Origin: Pseudolachnospira sp051055405
GTDB taxonomy: Bacteria; Bacillota; Clostridia; Lachnospirales; Lachnospiraceae
Assembly (NCBI RefSeq): GCF_051055405.1
Contig: NZ_CP167068.1
Location: 1,178,001-1,242,000, forward strand
Direction: 5' to 3'
Length of the DNA: 64,000 nt
This document shows positions 52,763 through 60,902 of the stretch, in pieces. Position 1 is the first letter of the stretch, and each line of letters opens with the position of its first letter. The translations under genes were made by a program, and so were the position numbers. Below the pieces are notes generated by a model. It saw only the letters and a list, made by a program, of their open reading frames with translations. It ran no database searches and had not been told where the DNA came from.

Positions 52763-53374
52763 TTAAACCGTCTCCGCTGCGTCTTCTTTTCCTTCTTCCG
52801 TTACCTTATAGGCAATCGAGCGGATGGCTTCTTCCATTTCTTCCTGTCCGGAAAGCATCTTGCGGTTTAGTTCTGCGATTTCTTCGGGGGTCATTAATTC
52901 CAGGACCTTTTCCGCGTAGGCGTTTTGTTTTTTCTGATCTTCTAAAAATTCTTCCTGCTTTTTCAGCAGATCTTCTTCCTGCTTTCGAATCAGCAGCTCG
53001 GCTTCCAGGGCTTCCGCCAGCTTTTGCTGCACAGGGGAAGACACGGTGAGGAGACGGTCTTTGTGGAAATCCGCCAAATCGCGGGCGCAGTCGTCCACTT
53101 CGGTTAAAATCCAGGAGAAGCGATTTTCTTCAAACAGGGCGCGAAGATCGGGATCTTCCAGACACTGATAGACATCTTCTCCCTCTTCGTAGGTGATTCC
53201 TTCTACGCACAGCGTAAAAAATCCCACTGCCAGAGCTTCCAGGGCGCGGTAGGGGGCATAGGTGATGGCGCCGTCTTCTCCGGATTCAAAATAGGAGTCG
53301 GCGACGATGGTGATAAAGCGCTCTCTTTCCGGGAAGGAGAGATATTTTTTTACACAGATATTTTCTTTTTTCAT
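52763..53374 (-). CDS. Tail-assembly-chaperone-like protein
   Basis: A 203-residue acidic helical protein located between tail-tube and tape-measure genes, the slot for the tail assembly chaperone in siphophages. It has an LSFPERERFITIVADSYF start and a long coiled-coil C-terminal half rich in Glu and Lys. The ATG follows AAAGGA. The assignment is by position; no slippery frameshift sequence or second frame extension was found. Confidence 0.6.
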   Translation of the reverse strand: MKKENICVKKYLSFPERERFITIVADSYFESGEDGAITYAPYRALEALAVGFFTLCVEGITYEEGEDVYQCLEDPDLRALFEENRFSWILTEVDDCARDLADFHKDRLLTVSSPVQQKLAEALEAELLIRKQEEDLLKKQEEFLEDQKKQNAYAEKVLELMTPEEIAELNRKMLSGQEEMEEAIRSIAYKVTEEGKEDAAETV

Positions 53375-53458
53375 ATGGAGTAAATCCTTTCTTTGAATTT
53401 GTTATTTTATAGGTGTTTGATGATTGTTTGGGGTTTCATTATCGCTTTTGGTATTTTG

Positions 53459-53677
53459 TTATAGTTGTCTGTCGCACCAGAGCAGGTAAAGTTCTTTGAG
53501 GGCTGGCGCCTTTTGCCAGACAAAAACCAGTCGTCCGTCGGAGCCGCAGATGATATCCATCAGCAAGTCGCCGACTTTGCCGGAGTTTAAATATTTAAAA
53601 TTTTGCTTCATATTGGGGATTAAGATACAGTCCTCCATTTCATAGAAGCAATGGAATAATTCGCTGTATGCGCGCAT
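53459..53677 (-). CDS. Small hypothetical tail-locus protein
   Basis: A 72-residue protein with a strong GGAGG site 7 bases before its ATG. The sequence shows no recognised motif; it ends KELYLLWCDRQL. It lies between two hairpins and the chaperone-like gene. Confidence 0.65.
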   Translation of the reverse strand: MRAYSELFHCFYEMEDCILIPNMKQNFKYLNSGKVGDLLMDIICGSDGRLVFVWQKAPALKELYLLWCDRQL

Positions 53678-53703
53678 GGGTTGTTCCTCCTGATAAAATA
53701 GAT

Positions 53704-53730
53704 TTCCCCTGCTAGTATAGGGCAGGGGAA
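53704..53730 (-). terminator. Hairpin upstream of the 72-residue gene
   Basis: A 9-bp perfect stem (TTCCCCTGC with GCAGGGGAA, 9-base loop) with an AT-rich follow-on on the minus strand. It may be a second terminator or an mRNA end. Confidence 0.55.
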
Positions 53731-53783
53731 CGAATAGACGTGGGCGTGTGAAGGCGAATCGTTTCGTCTGTGAGCCTCCATCG

Positions 53784-53833
53784 CAAAAAAATAGGCATAA
53801 GGGCGCCCTCAGAATAGGACGCTCTTATGCCTA
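53784..53833 (-). terminator. Terminator after the tail-tube operon
   Basis: On the minus strand a long stem (TAGGCATAAG.GCG with CGC.CTTATGCCTA) is followed by seven U residues. It ends the transcript that carries the polymerase-like and tail-tube genes. Confidence 0.8.
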
Positions 53834-53877
53834 AGATAAGAGTAAAGATAGCCGGTGTTCCGGCCCATGTAAAATTC

Positions 53878-54141
53878 CTATTCCATAATTTCGTTCAGTA
53901 ATTGGCGCACACTTTCCAGACACTCCTCCGGAGAAAATTCAATTCGGGAGAGCTTTTCCCTGGCCTCTGCCCGGGACAGGCGGCCGTCCCGGTAATCACA
54001 GAGGAGAAGGTATAACTGGTAGTGCTCTTTGGTATCCGTAATCGAGCGCCAGGGGGTGAAAGAGCGCTTTTTCAGACAGTCGTCACAGGCGTAATACCGG
54101 CGGCCGCAGATCAAGCAGCGATGGTTTAAGTTATCGCTCAT
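53878..54141 (-). CDS. Zinc-ribbon tail-locus protein
   Basis: An 87-residue protein starting with a CLICG...CDDC four-cysteine zinc ribbon, followed by a helical region (EHYQLYLLLCDYRDGRLSRAEA). The ATG at 54141 overlaps the end of the tail-tube gene, so translation is probably coupled. Its role is unknown. Confidence 0.7.
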   Translation of the reverse strand: MSDNLNHRCLICGRRYYACDDCLKKRSFTPWRSITDTKEHYQLYLLLCDYRDGRLSRAEAREKLSRIEFSPEECLESVRQLLNEIME

Positions 54142-54934
54142 CGGAGCCGTTTGCAATATAGATGTTGAACAGACGCTTGTCCGGATCGCAGTAATTCTGC
54201 ATCATGGTCATGCTGAACGGATGTCCGCCGTCGGTCGTGAAGCTGAGATCCATATCCGGTTTCAGTTTGGCGTTGGGGAATACCACATACGCATAGTAAA
54301 CCTTATCCGTATTGCAGGTGTCCTTGCCGACTACTTCCATCACGAACTTACCAGCCTTCGGGAAGTCTTCCGCATTGTTTTCCAGCATAACGGCCTCTTC
54401 TGCTTCGTACTCATAGAATACGGCGATATCGCCAGTTACGCCGGTGGGAACCGTAATCGTCTTCGTCTCAGCATCCAGAGCGAACGCAGTAGCGGAAGCG
54501 GTGGCCTCTACTCCGTATCTGGTTCCCAATGTGCTATCACCGTTTAACGCGTAGATGTACTTGATCTCAGAGCCAGCCGTACCAGCGGGCACATGGCTCA
54601 GAAGAGCTTTGCCGTTTTCTACCGTTACTTTCTCGTAGGCCGGTACAACGATCTTGGAATCCGCGCCGGCCACTTTTTTCTCCGAACCAAACTGCGCCGC
54701 AGCCAGGCTAGTGTCAAACAGCGCGTTGGAAGCAGAAAATTCTGCGTTTTTGGAGCGGTCGAACTTCATGATGACGCTGCCGATCGCGTCCGTTACGTCA
54801 GCGGACTCGCTGGTCATGCTCAGGCTGGCGTCTTTGATCTGGGTGATGGACCACAGAACTTCTCCAGTGCTGGGAGAGAACATGGTACCTCTTCTTACAC
54901 GGTCAATAACGAAATTGTTTAAATTGAAAGCCAT
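54131..54934 (-). CDS. Major tail (tube) protein-like
   Basis: A 267-residue, beta-rich protein with a strong GGAGG site. Features that fit a tube subunit: SLSMTSESADVTDAIGSVIMKFDRSKNAEF (in part) near residues 37-65 and FPNAKLKPDMDLSF near residue 225, which resembles tail-tube proteins of Firmicute phages. It follows the connector-like genes and precedes the chaperone-like gene and tape measure, the canonical position. It is an acidic protein expected to be produced in large amounts. Confidence 0.75.
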   Translation of the reverse strand: MAFNLNNFVIDRVRRGTMFSPSTGEVLWSITQIKDASLSMTSESADVTDAIGSVIMKFDRSKNAEFSASNALFDTSLAAAQFGSEKKVAGADSKIVVPAYEKVTVENGKALLSHVPAGTAGSEIKYIYALNGDSTLGTRYGVEATASATAFALDAETKTITVPTGVTGDIAVFYEYEAEEAVMLENNAEDFPKAGKFVMEVVGKDTCNTDKVYYAYVVFPNAKLKPDMDLSFTTDGGHPFSMTMMQNYCDPDKRLFNIYIANGSDER

Positions 54935-54964
54935 AATTTTTTTCCTCCTTATGGGTCCGGGCCT

Positions 54965-55696
54965 TTAATCCAGGTCCCGGAAATAGTTGAGTTCTTTTTT
55001 GTTGACCTTTTTCAGGTCGATGCCAAAGCCGGAGTATCCGCTTTGCAAAAGCAGATCCGTATTTTTTATGGAAGGGATTCGCCGGACGCTGTCCATAAAC
55101 GCGAGAAGCTTCATGTCCCAGACCGTATTATGGTTATAGCCGAAGCCTTCCATGCCAAGCATCGTAGAAATCAGAGGCACCAGTGAGGATTCGAATTCTT
55201 TATTTTTTTGAAGCAGAAATTCTTCTTCCGCTTCCTCTAAGAGCGCCTTGTGCGTGAATTCGTTGCCGGAGATCTCTACGTGGCGTTTCAGGCCGTGAAC
55301 TTTCCGCAGAAAGGATACCATCAATTCATAGATGGACCGGTCGATGATCGAATTGGTTTCCGGATTGTATAGACATAACTCATCGTTTTCCTGATTGCGG
55401 TACCGCCCGTAGGAAGCGATGTCCAGATCTCCGAAGAGAAGACGGGTATCTTCCTGGCGGAAGCCTTTGGAGTAGATGAGAAAAAGTTCGAAATCCGTGA
55501 TTTCTTCCCAATTGATTCCTTGAAGATGGAGTTGGTATTTGCAGTCGGTCGGCGTGGCACAGAGCATATGGACGACGGAAAAGTACCTTTGCTCGCCAAA
55601 ATCTGCAATTTCTCCTAAGGTCGGCTGGTGGATTCGAATGAAATCGTTGATGACATAATCCTTGCCGCGATAGATTTGTAACATATCATTGTTCAT
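54965..55696 (-). CDS. Hypothetical tail-module protein
   Basis: A 243-residue, mainly helical protein with no family that could be recognised. Its ATG overlaps the stop codon of the upstream gene (ATGA), so it depends on coupled translation. Position between the terminator-like and tube genes suggests a tail assembly or sheath-less connector role. Confidence 0.7.
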   Translation of the reverse strand: MNNDMLQIYRGKDYVINDFIRIHQPTLGEIADFGEQRYFSVVHMLCATPTDCKYQLHLQGINWEEITDFELFLIYSKGFRQEDTRLLFGDLDIASYGRYRNQENDELCLYNPETNSIIDRSIYELMVSFLRKVHGLKRHVEISGNEFTHKALLEEAEEEFLLQKNKEFESSLVPLISTMLGMEGFGYNHNTVWDMKLLAFMDSVRRIPSIKNTDLLLQSGYSGFGIDLKKVNKKELNYFRDLD

Positions 55697-56154
55697 AGCT
55701 GCACATTGAAGTCCTTTGTCTCAAAGATAAGCCGGCGATAATAAGCCAAATCTTCCACGACACCTTCCCGGCTGCTGACGAGATGAAGCGGGCCGAAACC
55801 TCCGAGGTCGGATCGGCCGTTCAGCTTTTCGTCCAGAAGCCGGGCGATCGCATCGTTTCTGTTTTCACTAGTTTCTCCTTCTGTGAACAGAATGTGGGAG
55901 GGGGAGGAGAAAATCCAGATTTCCAGGGTGGGCCTTACCCAGGTTTTTCCGGAAGCCGAGGGGAATAGATGCACCTGAACGGTGAGATAGGCTGAAATAG
56001 AAGTGGCAGCTTCCGGCATTTTCTTATAAGGGAAGATGTGATTTCCGGCAGGGGAATCGGAACTGCTTTTGATCAGCGCGGGCAGCGCATCGTCGGCTAA
56101 GATTTCTTGAATGACTTGATGTTTTAGATTGGTAATGATAGAACTGGTGGCTAT
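55693..56154 (-). CDS. Tail-terminator-like protein with a probable ATA start
   Basis: About 153 residues with a pattern like phage tail-terminator or connector proteins: an N-terminal helix (TNLKHQVIQEILAD), a strand pair (TVQVHLFP, TLEIWIFSS), and a helix (NDAIARLLDEKL). AAAGGAGG lies 8 bases before an ATA codon at 56154, and no ATG, GTG or TTG follows within the next dozen codons. An in-frame ATG at 56199 exists but sits inside a strong hairpin and lacks a ribosome site at normal distance. Rare ATA initiation is therefore favoured. Confidence 0.65.
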   Translation of the reverse strand: MATSSIITNLKHQVIQEILADDALPALIKSSSDSPAGNHIFPYKKMPEAATSISAYLTVQVHLFPSASGKTWVRPTLEIWIFSSPSHILFTEGETSENRNDAIARLLDEKLNGRSDLGGFGPLHLVSSREGVVEDLAYYRRLIFETKDFNVQL

Positions 56155-56187
56155 GGTCGGCACCTCCTTTTCATAAAATGAGAGTGG

Positions 56188-56218
56188 CCGGGAGCCCATC
56201 GTGGATGGGTTCTCCCGG
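56188..56218 (-). other. Strong stem-loop upstream of the tail-terminator-like gene
   Basis: CCGGGAG and CCCAT pair with ATGGG and CTCCCGG (12 bp with a 2-base bulge, 5-base loop) about 15-20 bases before the ribosome site. There is no U-run, so it is more likely a processing or stability element between the polymerase message and the tail genes. Confidence 0.6.
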
Positions 56219-56379
56219 TCCGGTGAGATACGAGGAAGAGAAAGGCTTTGGCAGGTTTCTTTCTTCCCTAAAGGACGAGAACTAACGTTCGAAGAAACCG
56301 CGCTATTCCGTGGCTTTTCCAGGGAATGGAAAACCGATTCGGAAATAAGATGGGAAAAATTGCAAGTTTTGGATTCGTT
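56219..56379 (-). other. Gap between polymerase-like and tail genes
   Basis: No gene supported on the minus strand. A plus-strand frame of 62 codons exists but has no ribosome site and mirrors the untranslated region. A promoter for the late tail genes may lie here; no SigA-type boxes were recognised. Confidence 0.4.
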
Positions 56380-59163
56380 CTACCGATAGGGGAGAACGCG
56401 TTTAGTAAATCGGAACCCATAGATGGGGATTTCACCGTCTTCCTGCTCGATCAGCGTTTCTACCGGCTGCGCGCTTTTTTTGATTAATTGGTAGAAATCC
56501 AGGTTGGGACAGCCAAAGAGCAGGCGGAGCGCGGTTCGGCCGGTCAGGCGGTGCTCTGGCTTTTCACAGGAAGCAAGGAGATAAAGCATGGTGCTGGAAT
56601 TCATCTTTCTATTTTGGATATAGTCGGCGGCTTTTTGACGAAGTTCGTCGGCCCGCTGTTTCTTGGCAGCGGCATCCAGCTGTTCGGAAGCGTAGATTTG
56701 ATTGATCTCAAGCCGCGTTTCTTCCAATAGGGAAAAGATCTTTTCCACCTGACGGTAGTTGACTTCGGAACAAGAATAATCTTCTTTATTCAGAATTTCT
56801 GAGAATGGAAGAAATTCCTTTTTCTGCGTGTTTCGGTTGTCGGTGCGTTGAAAGGAGTTGACGCATTTTTGCAGATAATCCATCGATGTTTCATGGCGCT
56901 GATAGTTCTTTTTCTCCGGATCGTAATAGCCTTTTGACCGGGCGATGTGGGCGAAAAACTGTGGCTTGATAGCGCGTCCCTTGGCGTCTTCCCGATGGTA
57001 TTTCTTCCGAATCTTTTTTAGTTCCGCCGTACTGTCGATGACAAATTCCTTCTTGGCCTTATCGATTTCAATCCCGGATAGAATATCGAGCTGGCAGATA
57101 TCCCGGTAGATTTCCTGAATCTCATCCGCAGGGGCCTGATGATTCATCTTATCCCAGAGAAGGGAATTTAGTTCTTGGGATAGGTTGACGATTTCTCCAA
57201 TCTTATTGGTGCTGGTGCGGATATCCAGATCCGCTTTTTCCGCGTTGGTAAATTTCCGTTTCCGCTTTTGAGAGGCGGCGTGATTGACCGGCACCAGAAA
57301 TTCATCGTAGTGGAGTCTAGCGGCTTTAATCAGCGTCGGTTCATCGGTACATAGCAGAGCGTCGGAATCAAAGTCAGAACCGCTGTTGCGGTCTAAAACG
57401 CTCTCGCCGATGGAGTTGATACAAAGAATCTCCGGAGTTAGATTCAGATAACGGTCGAGCGTCTCGTCGGGAACATTTTCCGGCAGCCATACGTTGGACA
57501 GCGTGATGTGAGGAGAACGGCTGCACAAAAGCGTCTGGTGATAGGAAAAGCCGATGCTGTGAACATGGCCGATACCAAGGCGGGAGTGACCGTCGAAACG
57601 CCCGATGCTTGCGAGCAGCATTTCCAGAGGATTTCCCAGCAGGGTGGCATAGGTTCCGTGGACGAGCACATGGCCTTTTTTCAGGTTCTTGACAAATGCT
57701 CTGGTCAAATCTCCTTTAAAGTCATGGTACGCTTTGGTTTCAGCAAAACGTTCATTTAACCCTAAAAGGCGGAAGATCATATCATTTTTAGAGTAAAGCG
57801 GCCCTTCGGGAAGGACGGTTTCCGCAGGATACTGGACATAGTAGCGGACGACAGCCGGATCTCTTTTTAAACGATGGAGGTAGTCGAGAGAGGGAGATAA
57901 AAATTGTTTCATATCTTTCTCGCTTAAATGGAGGGTATTTAACAACTGGTAATGGGTGGAGACCATGCGGCCTCCGAAGTAATGGGTCGGCTTTTCGTGT
58001 TTTACGATGCCGAATTCGGGTTCCAGTTGATCCAACCACTGCTCAAAGGAACCAAATTTCAGATATTTGATGCTGCTGGGCGTGGTAATGAGCTTGATCT
58101 CGTCCAGAGAACGCGCCCTGGTGACACCATGCAGCTGCGCGACGTCGGTGATATCATTTTCCTGAAACCAGAGCTGCAGATTGGCGTTAAAGCAGCAGGA
58201 TTTGAAAAAACGGTTTCGAAGCAGCAGCATACCCTTGTCGGAATATTTCCCAAATAGGCTGATATCCATCAGGGATTGACCGTCGAAGATATTGTTTCGG
58301 ATTTCGGTCTCAGCTTCTTTGGTGGAGAGCCATGTGCCTTCGATGGTGGTTTCCATGGCGCGTTCTGTGAAGACGCTTTCATAATCCTCGATTAGAAGGA
58401 TATTTTCCGGCAGGATCGTCAGCGTATCCAGGATGGAAGAGGTCGTCAGCGAGATATAAGATTCCCAGGCGGCCAGGTCGACAGGCTGGCCTTTTTTTAG
58501 CTTGACACCGCAGCATTCCCAGCGGTGCATGGAGCGATAAAGCCGTTCGTCAATAAAAAGGCATTTTCCAACACGGGCAGATCCGGAAGATCGCTTAAAA
58601 CGGACATAGTGAATGCCATCGCAGACAAATCCATGTTCATAGAGCTCTTTCCGCAGTTGGGACACAGTTTGTAAGGTCGGAATCCGGCCTGGCTGATAAC
58701 AGGAACCGTCAAAGGTAAAAAAGCCTTCGGTAAGGGCGGCTTCCACCGGAGACGATACCGGAACACCGGTTTCCACCGCCAGCAGCATTCCGTCCTTTTC
58801 ACAGACGTGGTCGTGAAAAACCAGTGTTTCCAGATCGAATCCTTCTCGGACGTAAACGCCAGGGCGGAGATGGTTAAACTGTTTGACATTGTAGTGAAAT
58901 GTGACGTTGATGACATGGGTGGTATACTCGAAACCATTTTTCCAGAAAGAAAATCGATTGTTGCGGTACGCCTTTTCATAAACGTCCCGGAGCTTTCGCA
59001 GTTCTATGCTTTCATCCAGCGTGTTGATAAATTTTCGAAGACGGAGCGTACCGTCTGGTTTTCGGATTTCATAGCCGTCTTGCTTTCCCTCTGTATGATT
59101 GGCCAGATAAAGATCTTTTGCATCCAGGGAGAGGATGCGTACACCTGCGGGTTTTTCCTTCAT
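56380..59163 (-). CDS. YonO / QDE-1-like single-subunit RNA polymerase
   Basis: A 927-residue protein starting at an ATG preceded by AGGAAGGAG. Residues ~595-601 read GSDFDSD, which matches the metal-binding DxDxD motif of double-psi-beta-barrel polymerases (multisubunit beta' DFDGD, eukaryotic RNAi RdRPs DLDGD, phage YonO DFDGD). Upstream there is a GHVLVHGT segment and TLLCSRSPHIT near 550, which matches the G-V-v-RxP region before the motif in RdRP-fold proteins; downstream TNKIGEIVNLSQELN resembles the conserved G-I-N helix. The residue G is replaced by S in DxDxD. The rest is not assigned. It probably transcribes the tail locus; DNA-dependent activity, as in YonO, is the best guess, but RNA-dependent activity cannot be excluded. 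Confidence 0.72.
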   Translation of the reverse strand: MKEKPAGVRILSLDAKDLYLANHTEGKQDGYEIRKPDGTLRLRKFINTLDESIELRKLRDVYEKAYRNNRFSFWKNGFEYTTHVINVTFHYNVKQFNHLRPGVYVREGFDLETLVFHDHVCEKDGMLLAVETGVPVSSPVEAALTEGFFTFDGSCYQPGRIPTLQTVSQLRKELYEHGFVCDGIHYVRFKRSSGSARVGKCLFIDERLYRSMHRWECCGVKLKKGQPVDLAAWESYISLTTSSILDTLTILPENILLIEDYESVFTERAMETTIEGTWLSTKEAETEIRNNIFDGQSLMDISLFGKYSDKGMLLLRNRFFKSCCFNANLQLWFQENDITDVAQLHGVTRARSLDEIKLITTPSSIKYLKFGSFEQWLDQLEPEFGIVKHEKPTHYFGGRMVSTHYQLLNTLHLSEKDMKQFLSPSLDYLHRLKRDPAVVRYYVQYPAETVLPEGPLYSKNDMIFRLLGLNERFAETKAYHDFKGDLTRAFVKNLKKGHVLVHGTYATLLGNPLEMLLASIGRFDGHSRLGIGHVHSIGFSYHQTLLCSRSPHITLSNVWLPENVPDETLDRYLNLTPEILCINSIGESVLDRNSGSDFDSDALLCTDEPTLIKAARLHYDEFLVPVNHAASQKRKRKFTNAEKADLDIRTSTNKIGEIVNLSQELNSLLWDKMNHQAPADEIQEIYRDICQLDILSGIEIDKAKKEFVIDSTAELKKIRKKYHREDAKGRAIKPQFFAHIARSKGYYDPEKKNYQRHETSMDYLQKCVNSFQRTDNRNTQKKEFLPFSEILNKEDYSCSEVNYRQVEKIFSLLEETRLEINQIYASEQLDAAAKKQRADELRQKAADYIQNRKMNSSTMLYLLASCEKPEHRLTGRTALRLLFGCPNLDFYQLIKKSAQPVETLIEQEDGEIPIYGFRFTKRVLPYR

Positions 59164-59182
59164 GGATCTCACTCCTTCCTGT

Positions 59183-59410
59183 TTATTTTTCGCGATAGAT
59201 GGCGATCTCTTTGATGTAGCTGTCGTATGGCTGATCGGAACAGCACCAGGTAGGGGTGCGGCGGGAACGATGATCCGTGGGCGGGTAAAAATCCCGTTCC
59301 CGAAGAACAGGGCTCTCCTGACGGTGATCATACTTCGCCATATTTTGACGGATTTTTTGAGTAATATTGCCGGACTCGGCAGAATTTGCAGATGTGAGTT
59401 GCTTTGACAT
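59183..59410 (-). CDS. Small protein upstream of the polymerase-like gene
   Basis: A 75-residue basic protein with AAAGGAAGG just before its ATG. The first half is polar (SKQLTSANSAESGN), then many Arg and His residues and a YDSYIKEIAIYREK end. It is the first gene of the operon, 19 nt before the polymerase-like gene, and might be an accessory or DNA-binding factor for it. No family was recognised. Confidence 0.65.
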   Translation of the reverse strand: MSKQLTSANSAESGNITQKIRQNMAKYDHRQESPVLRERDFYPPTDHRSRRTPTWCCSDQPYDSYIKEIAIYREK

Positions 59411-59513
59411 CGCTAGCCTTCCTTTCTTTTGATTTTTTGTGATTGACAAGGGAAAGTGAAGTTAGAAAAAAGAAAATGAGTTAGAACGTGCATTCGTTTA
59501 TAGGGGTAAAGAG

Positions 59514-59542
59514 AGTATACCGCAAGAAAAGACACTTGTCAA
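59514..59542 (-). promoter_or_regulatory. SigA-type promoter of the polymerase operon
   Basis: On the minus strand TTGACA (59537-59542), 17 bases, then TATACT (59514-59519), about 100 bases before the first gene. A near-consensus host promoter at the head of the tail block is what an early phage operon would have. Confidence 0.85.
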
Positions 59543-59679
59543 GAGAAAATGTTAGAGAGTTGCATTGAAAGAAAAAACAATAAAATTAAGGAAAGAATAT
59601 CATCGATTTAAACAATATTGAATAAAAAACAAAAAACATTGCATAAAACTGAGATGGAAAAATTCTGTGGGATATGCTA

Positions 59680-59708
59680 TTGACTTCTCTTGTAGGAGAT
59701 GATATAAT
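59680..59708 (+). promoter_or_regulatory. Promoter of the 129-residue gene
   Basis: TTGACT, 17 bases and a perfect TATAAT on the plus strand. The leader to the gene is about 130 bases long and AT-rich, with no recognised riboswitch. Confidence 0.85.
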
Positions 59709-59840
59709 ACAGAAAAGCGAATAAATGTTCGATAATGAAACGCGCTTTTACATAGGGAAATGGCGTTGTTTCGGAGACAATAGGGAAATTACAGAAGTTG
59801 GAAAAAAGAAACGCTCTTATTTTGGAGGAATGAATCTGTT

Positions 59841-60230
59841 ATGAGTGTAGATAATGGAATTTATATTTTAGCGGCAAAAGATCAGTACCGGGTCGCTTGT
59901 GCGCAGGGAATTGATCAGATTTATTGGTCTTTTTCCGAGGGATATTGCGGCGGGCGGGTTGTGCCGACCAGAGCGATGGAAGTGTGGGGAAATCTCCCTC
60001 ATACCCACGACGCAAAAACGGCGATCCGGGTGGCGGAGCGTTTTCGAAGGAAGATGGACATTTGTGAATCTGGTATTTGCATCATTCCTCTGGAGACGAC
60101 GTGGAGAACTTTGGTTCGAGAAGCAAAAGACTATGCGGAACAGGAGTTGTGTTACTTAGAGGAAAATGATTGGGGATTTGAGGTGAACCGGAAACTTCTT
60201 TGGGAGATTCAGTGCGGGCGGATACATTGA
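59841..60230 (+). CDS. Hypothetical protein at the right edge of the tail block
   Basis: A 129-residue protein with no recognised family. It begins VDNGIYILAAKDQYRVA and contains a THDAKTAIRVAERF helix and GICIIPLETTW; the layout suggests a small alpha/beta protein. GGAGG lies 12 bases before the ATG, which is a bit far. Its strong promoter and opposite strand set it apart from the tail operon; it could be a chromosomal gene or a regulator of the block. Confidence 0.75.
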   Translation: MSVDNGIYILAAKDQYRVACAQGIDQIYWSFSEGYCGGRVVPTRAMEVWGNLPHTHDAKTAIRVAERFRRKMDICESGICIIPLETTWRTLVREAKDYAEQELCYLEENDWGFEVNRKLLWEIQCGRIH

Positions 60231-60242
60231 GAAAAAATGGAA

Positions 60243-60261
60243 GAGCGGCCAAAGGCCGCTC
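60243..60261. terminator. Terminator between converging genes
   Basis: A perfect 8-bp GC-rich stem with a 3-base loop (GAGCGGCC, GGCCGCTC). On the minus strand it is followed by TTCCATTTTTTC, and it separates the DUF1836 gene from the 129-residue gene. Confidence 0.8.
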
Positions 60262-60263
60262 CG

Positions 60264-60851
60264 CTATTCTTTCATATCGTCGATGATTGTTTCGATCATT
60301 TGCTTTTTTAGATACACATCGAAGCCAAGCATGCATACCATGGCGAAATTCTGCAGGTATTCCCTGGATTCTTCAGGAACATCCGGAAATGATTTCTCCG
60401 CGAGATTGATTTTTCCGAGGATATCCTTGTAAAAGGGGCGGAACATCTGGGTTTCCAGATGTACGATATCTTTATAGATGTCTTTCATGCTGAGCCCTTC
60501 GTCCTCTTCATTGCCAAAGTAATGTTCATTGAGCGGCTGTAAGAGCGTCTGAATGTCGTTGATGGACAGGATGTTTTTCAGGTAATAGATAAATATTAAC
60601 AAAAGCAGATGTTCCTGGCTGTATTTTTTCTTTTCCGAAGGCGGCAGCAGGTTGTTTTTGGTGTAATTGTTGATCATGGTTTTGGTCAGAATCTTATCGT
60701 CTGGATGGCGTTTGAATTCTTTCAGCTTTTCATCCATAAAGGTCGTGACCTGATCCATGTAGAGATCGATGTTCGGGAGCATGGACGGCTTGATATATGC
60801 GAGCTTCCCGTATTTCTCCAACAGTTTTTCAAATTCCTTTGAATGTGCCAT
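60264..60851 (-). CDS. DUF1836 protein
   Basis: A 195-residue protein with the DUF1836 core: LTKTMINNYTKNNLLPPSEKK near residue 55 and SQEHLLLLIFIYYLKNILSI near 78. The N-terminal part of the core resembles a MerR-like helix-turn-helix, so a regulatory role is likely though unproved. GGAGGT precedes the ATG. It is monocistronic, with own promoter and terminator. Confidence 0.9.
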   Translation of the reverse strand: MAHSKEFEKLLEKYGKLAYIKPSMLPNIDLYMDQVTTFMDEKLKEFKRHPDDKILTKTMINNYTKNNLLPPSEKKKYSQEHLLLLIFIYYLKNILSINDIQTLLQPLNEHYFGNEEDEGLSMKDIYKDIVHLETQMFRPFYKDILGKINLAEKSFPDVPEESREYLQNFAMVCMLGFDVYLKKQMIETIIDDMKE

Positions 60852-60873
60852 GCCTTTGTACCTCCATCCCCCT

Positions 60874-60902
60874 ATTATATAGTAATTAAAACCAGATTAC
60901 AA
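60874..60902 (-). promoter_or_regulatory. Promoter of the DUF1836 gene
   Basis: On the minus strand TTGTAA, a 17-base spacer and TATAAT. Confidence 0.75.

Noticed and set aside
52763..53677. Programmed -1 frameshift in the tail assembly chaperone
   Set aside because: No slippery heptamer followed by an overlapping second frame was seen at the end of the chaperone-like gene.
56201..56389. Plus-strand frame of 62 codons between polymerase and tail genes
   Set aside because: No ribosome site, spans the hairpin, composition mirrors an untranslated region, and no recognised protein pattern.
19855..59410. Intact prophage
   Set aside because: No head, packaging, integration or lysogeny genes could be recognised among the translated frames.
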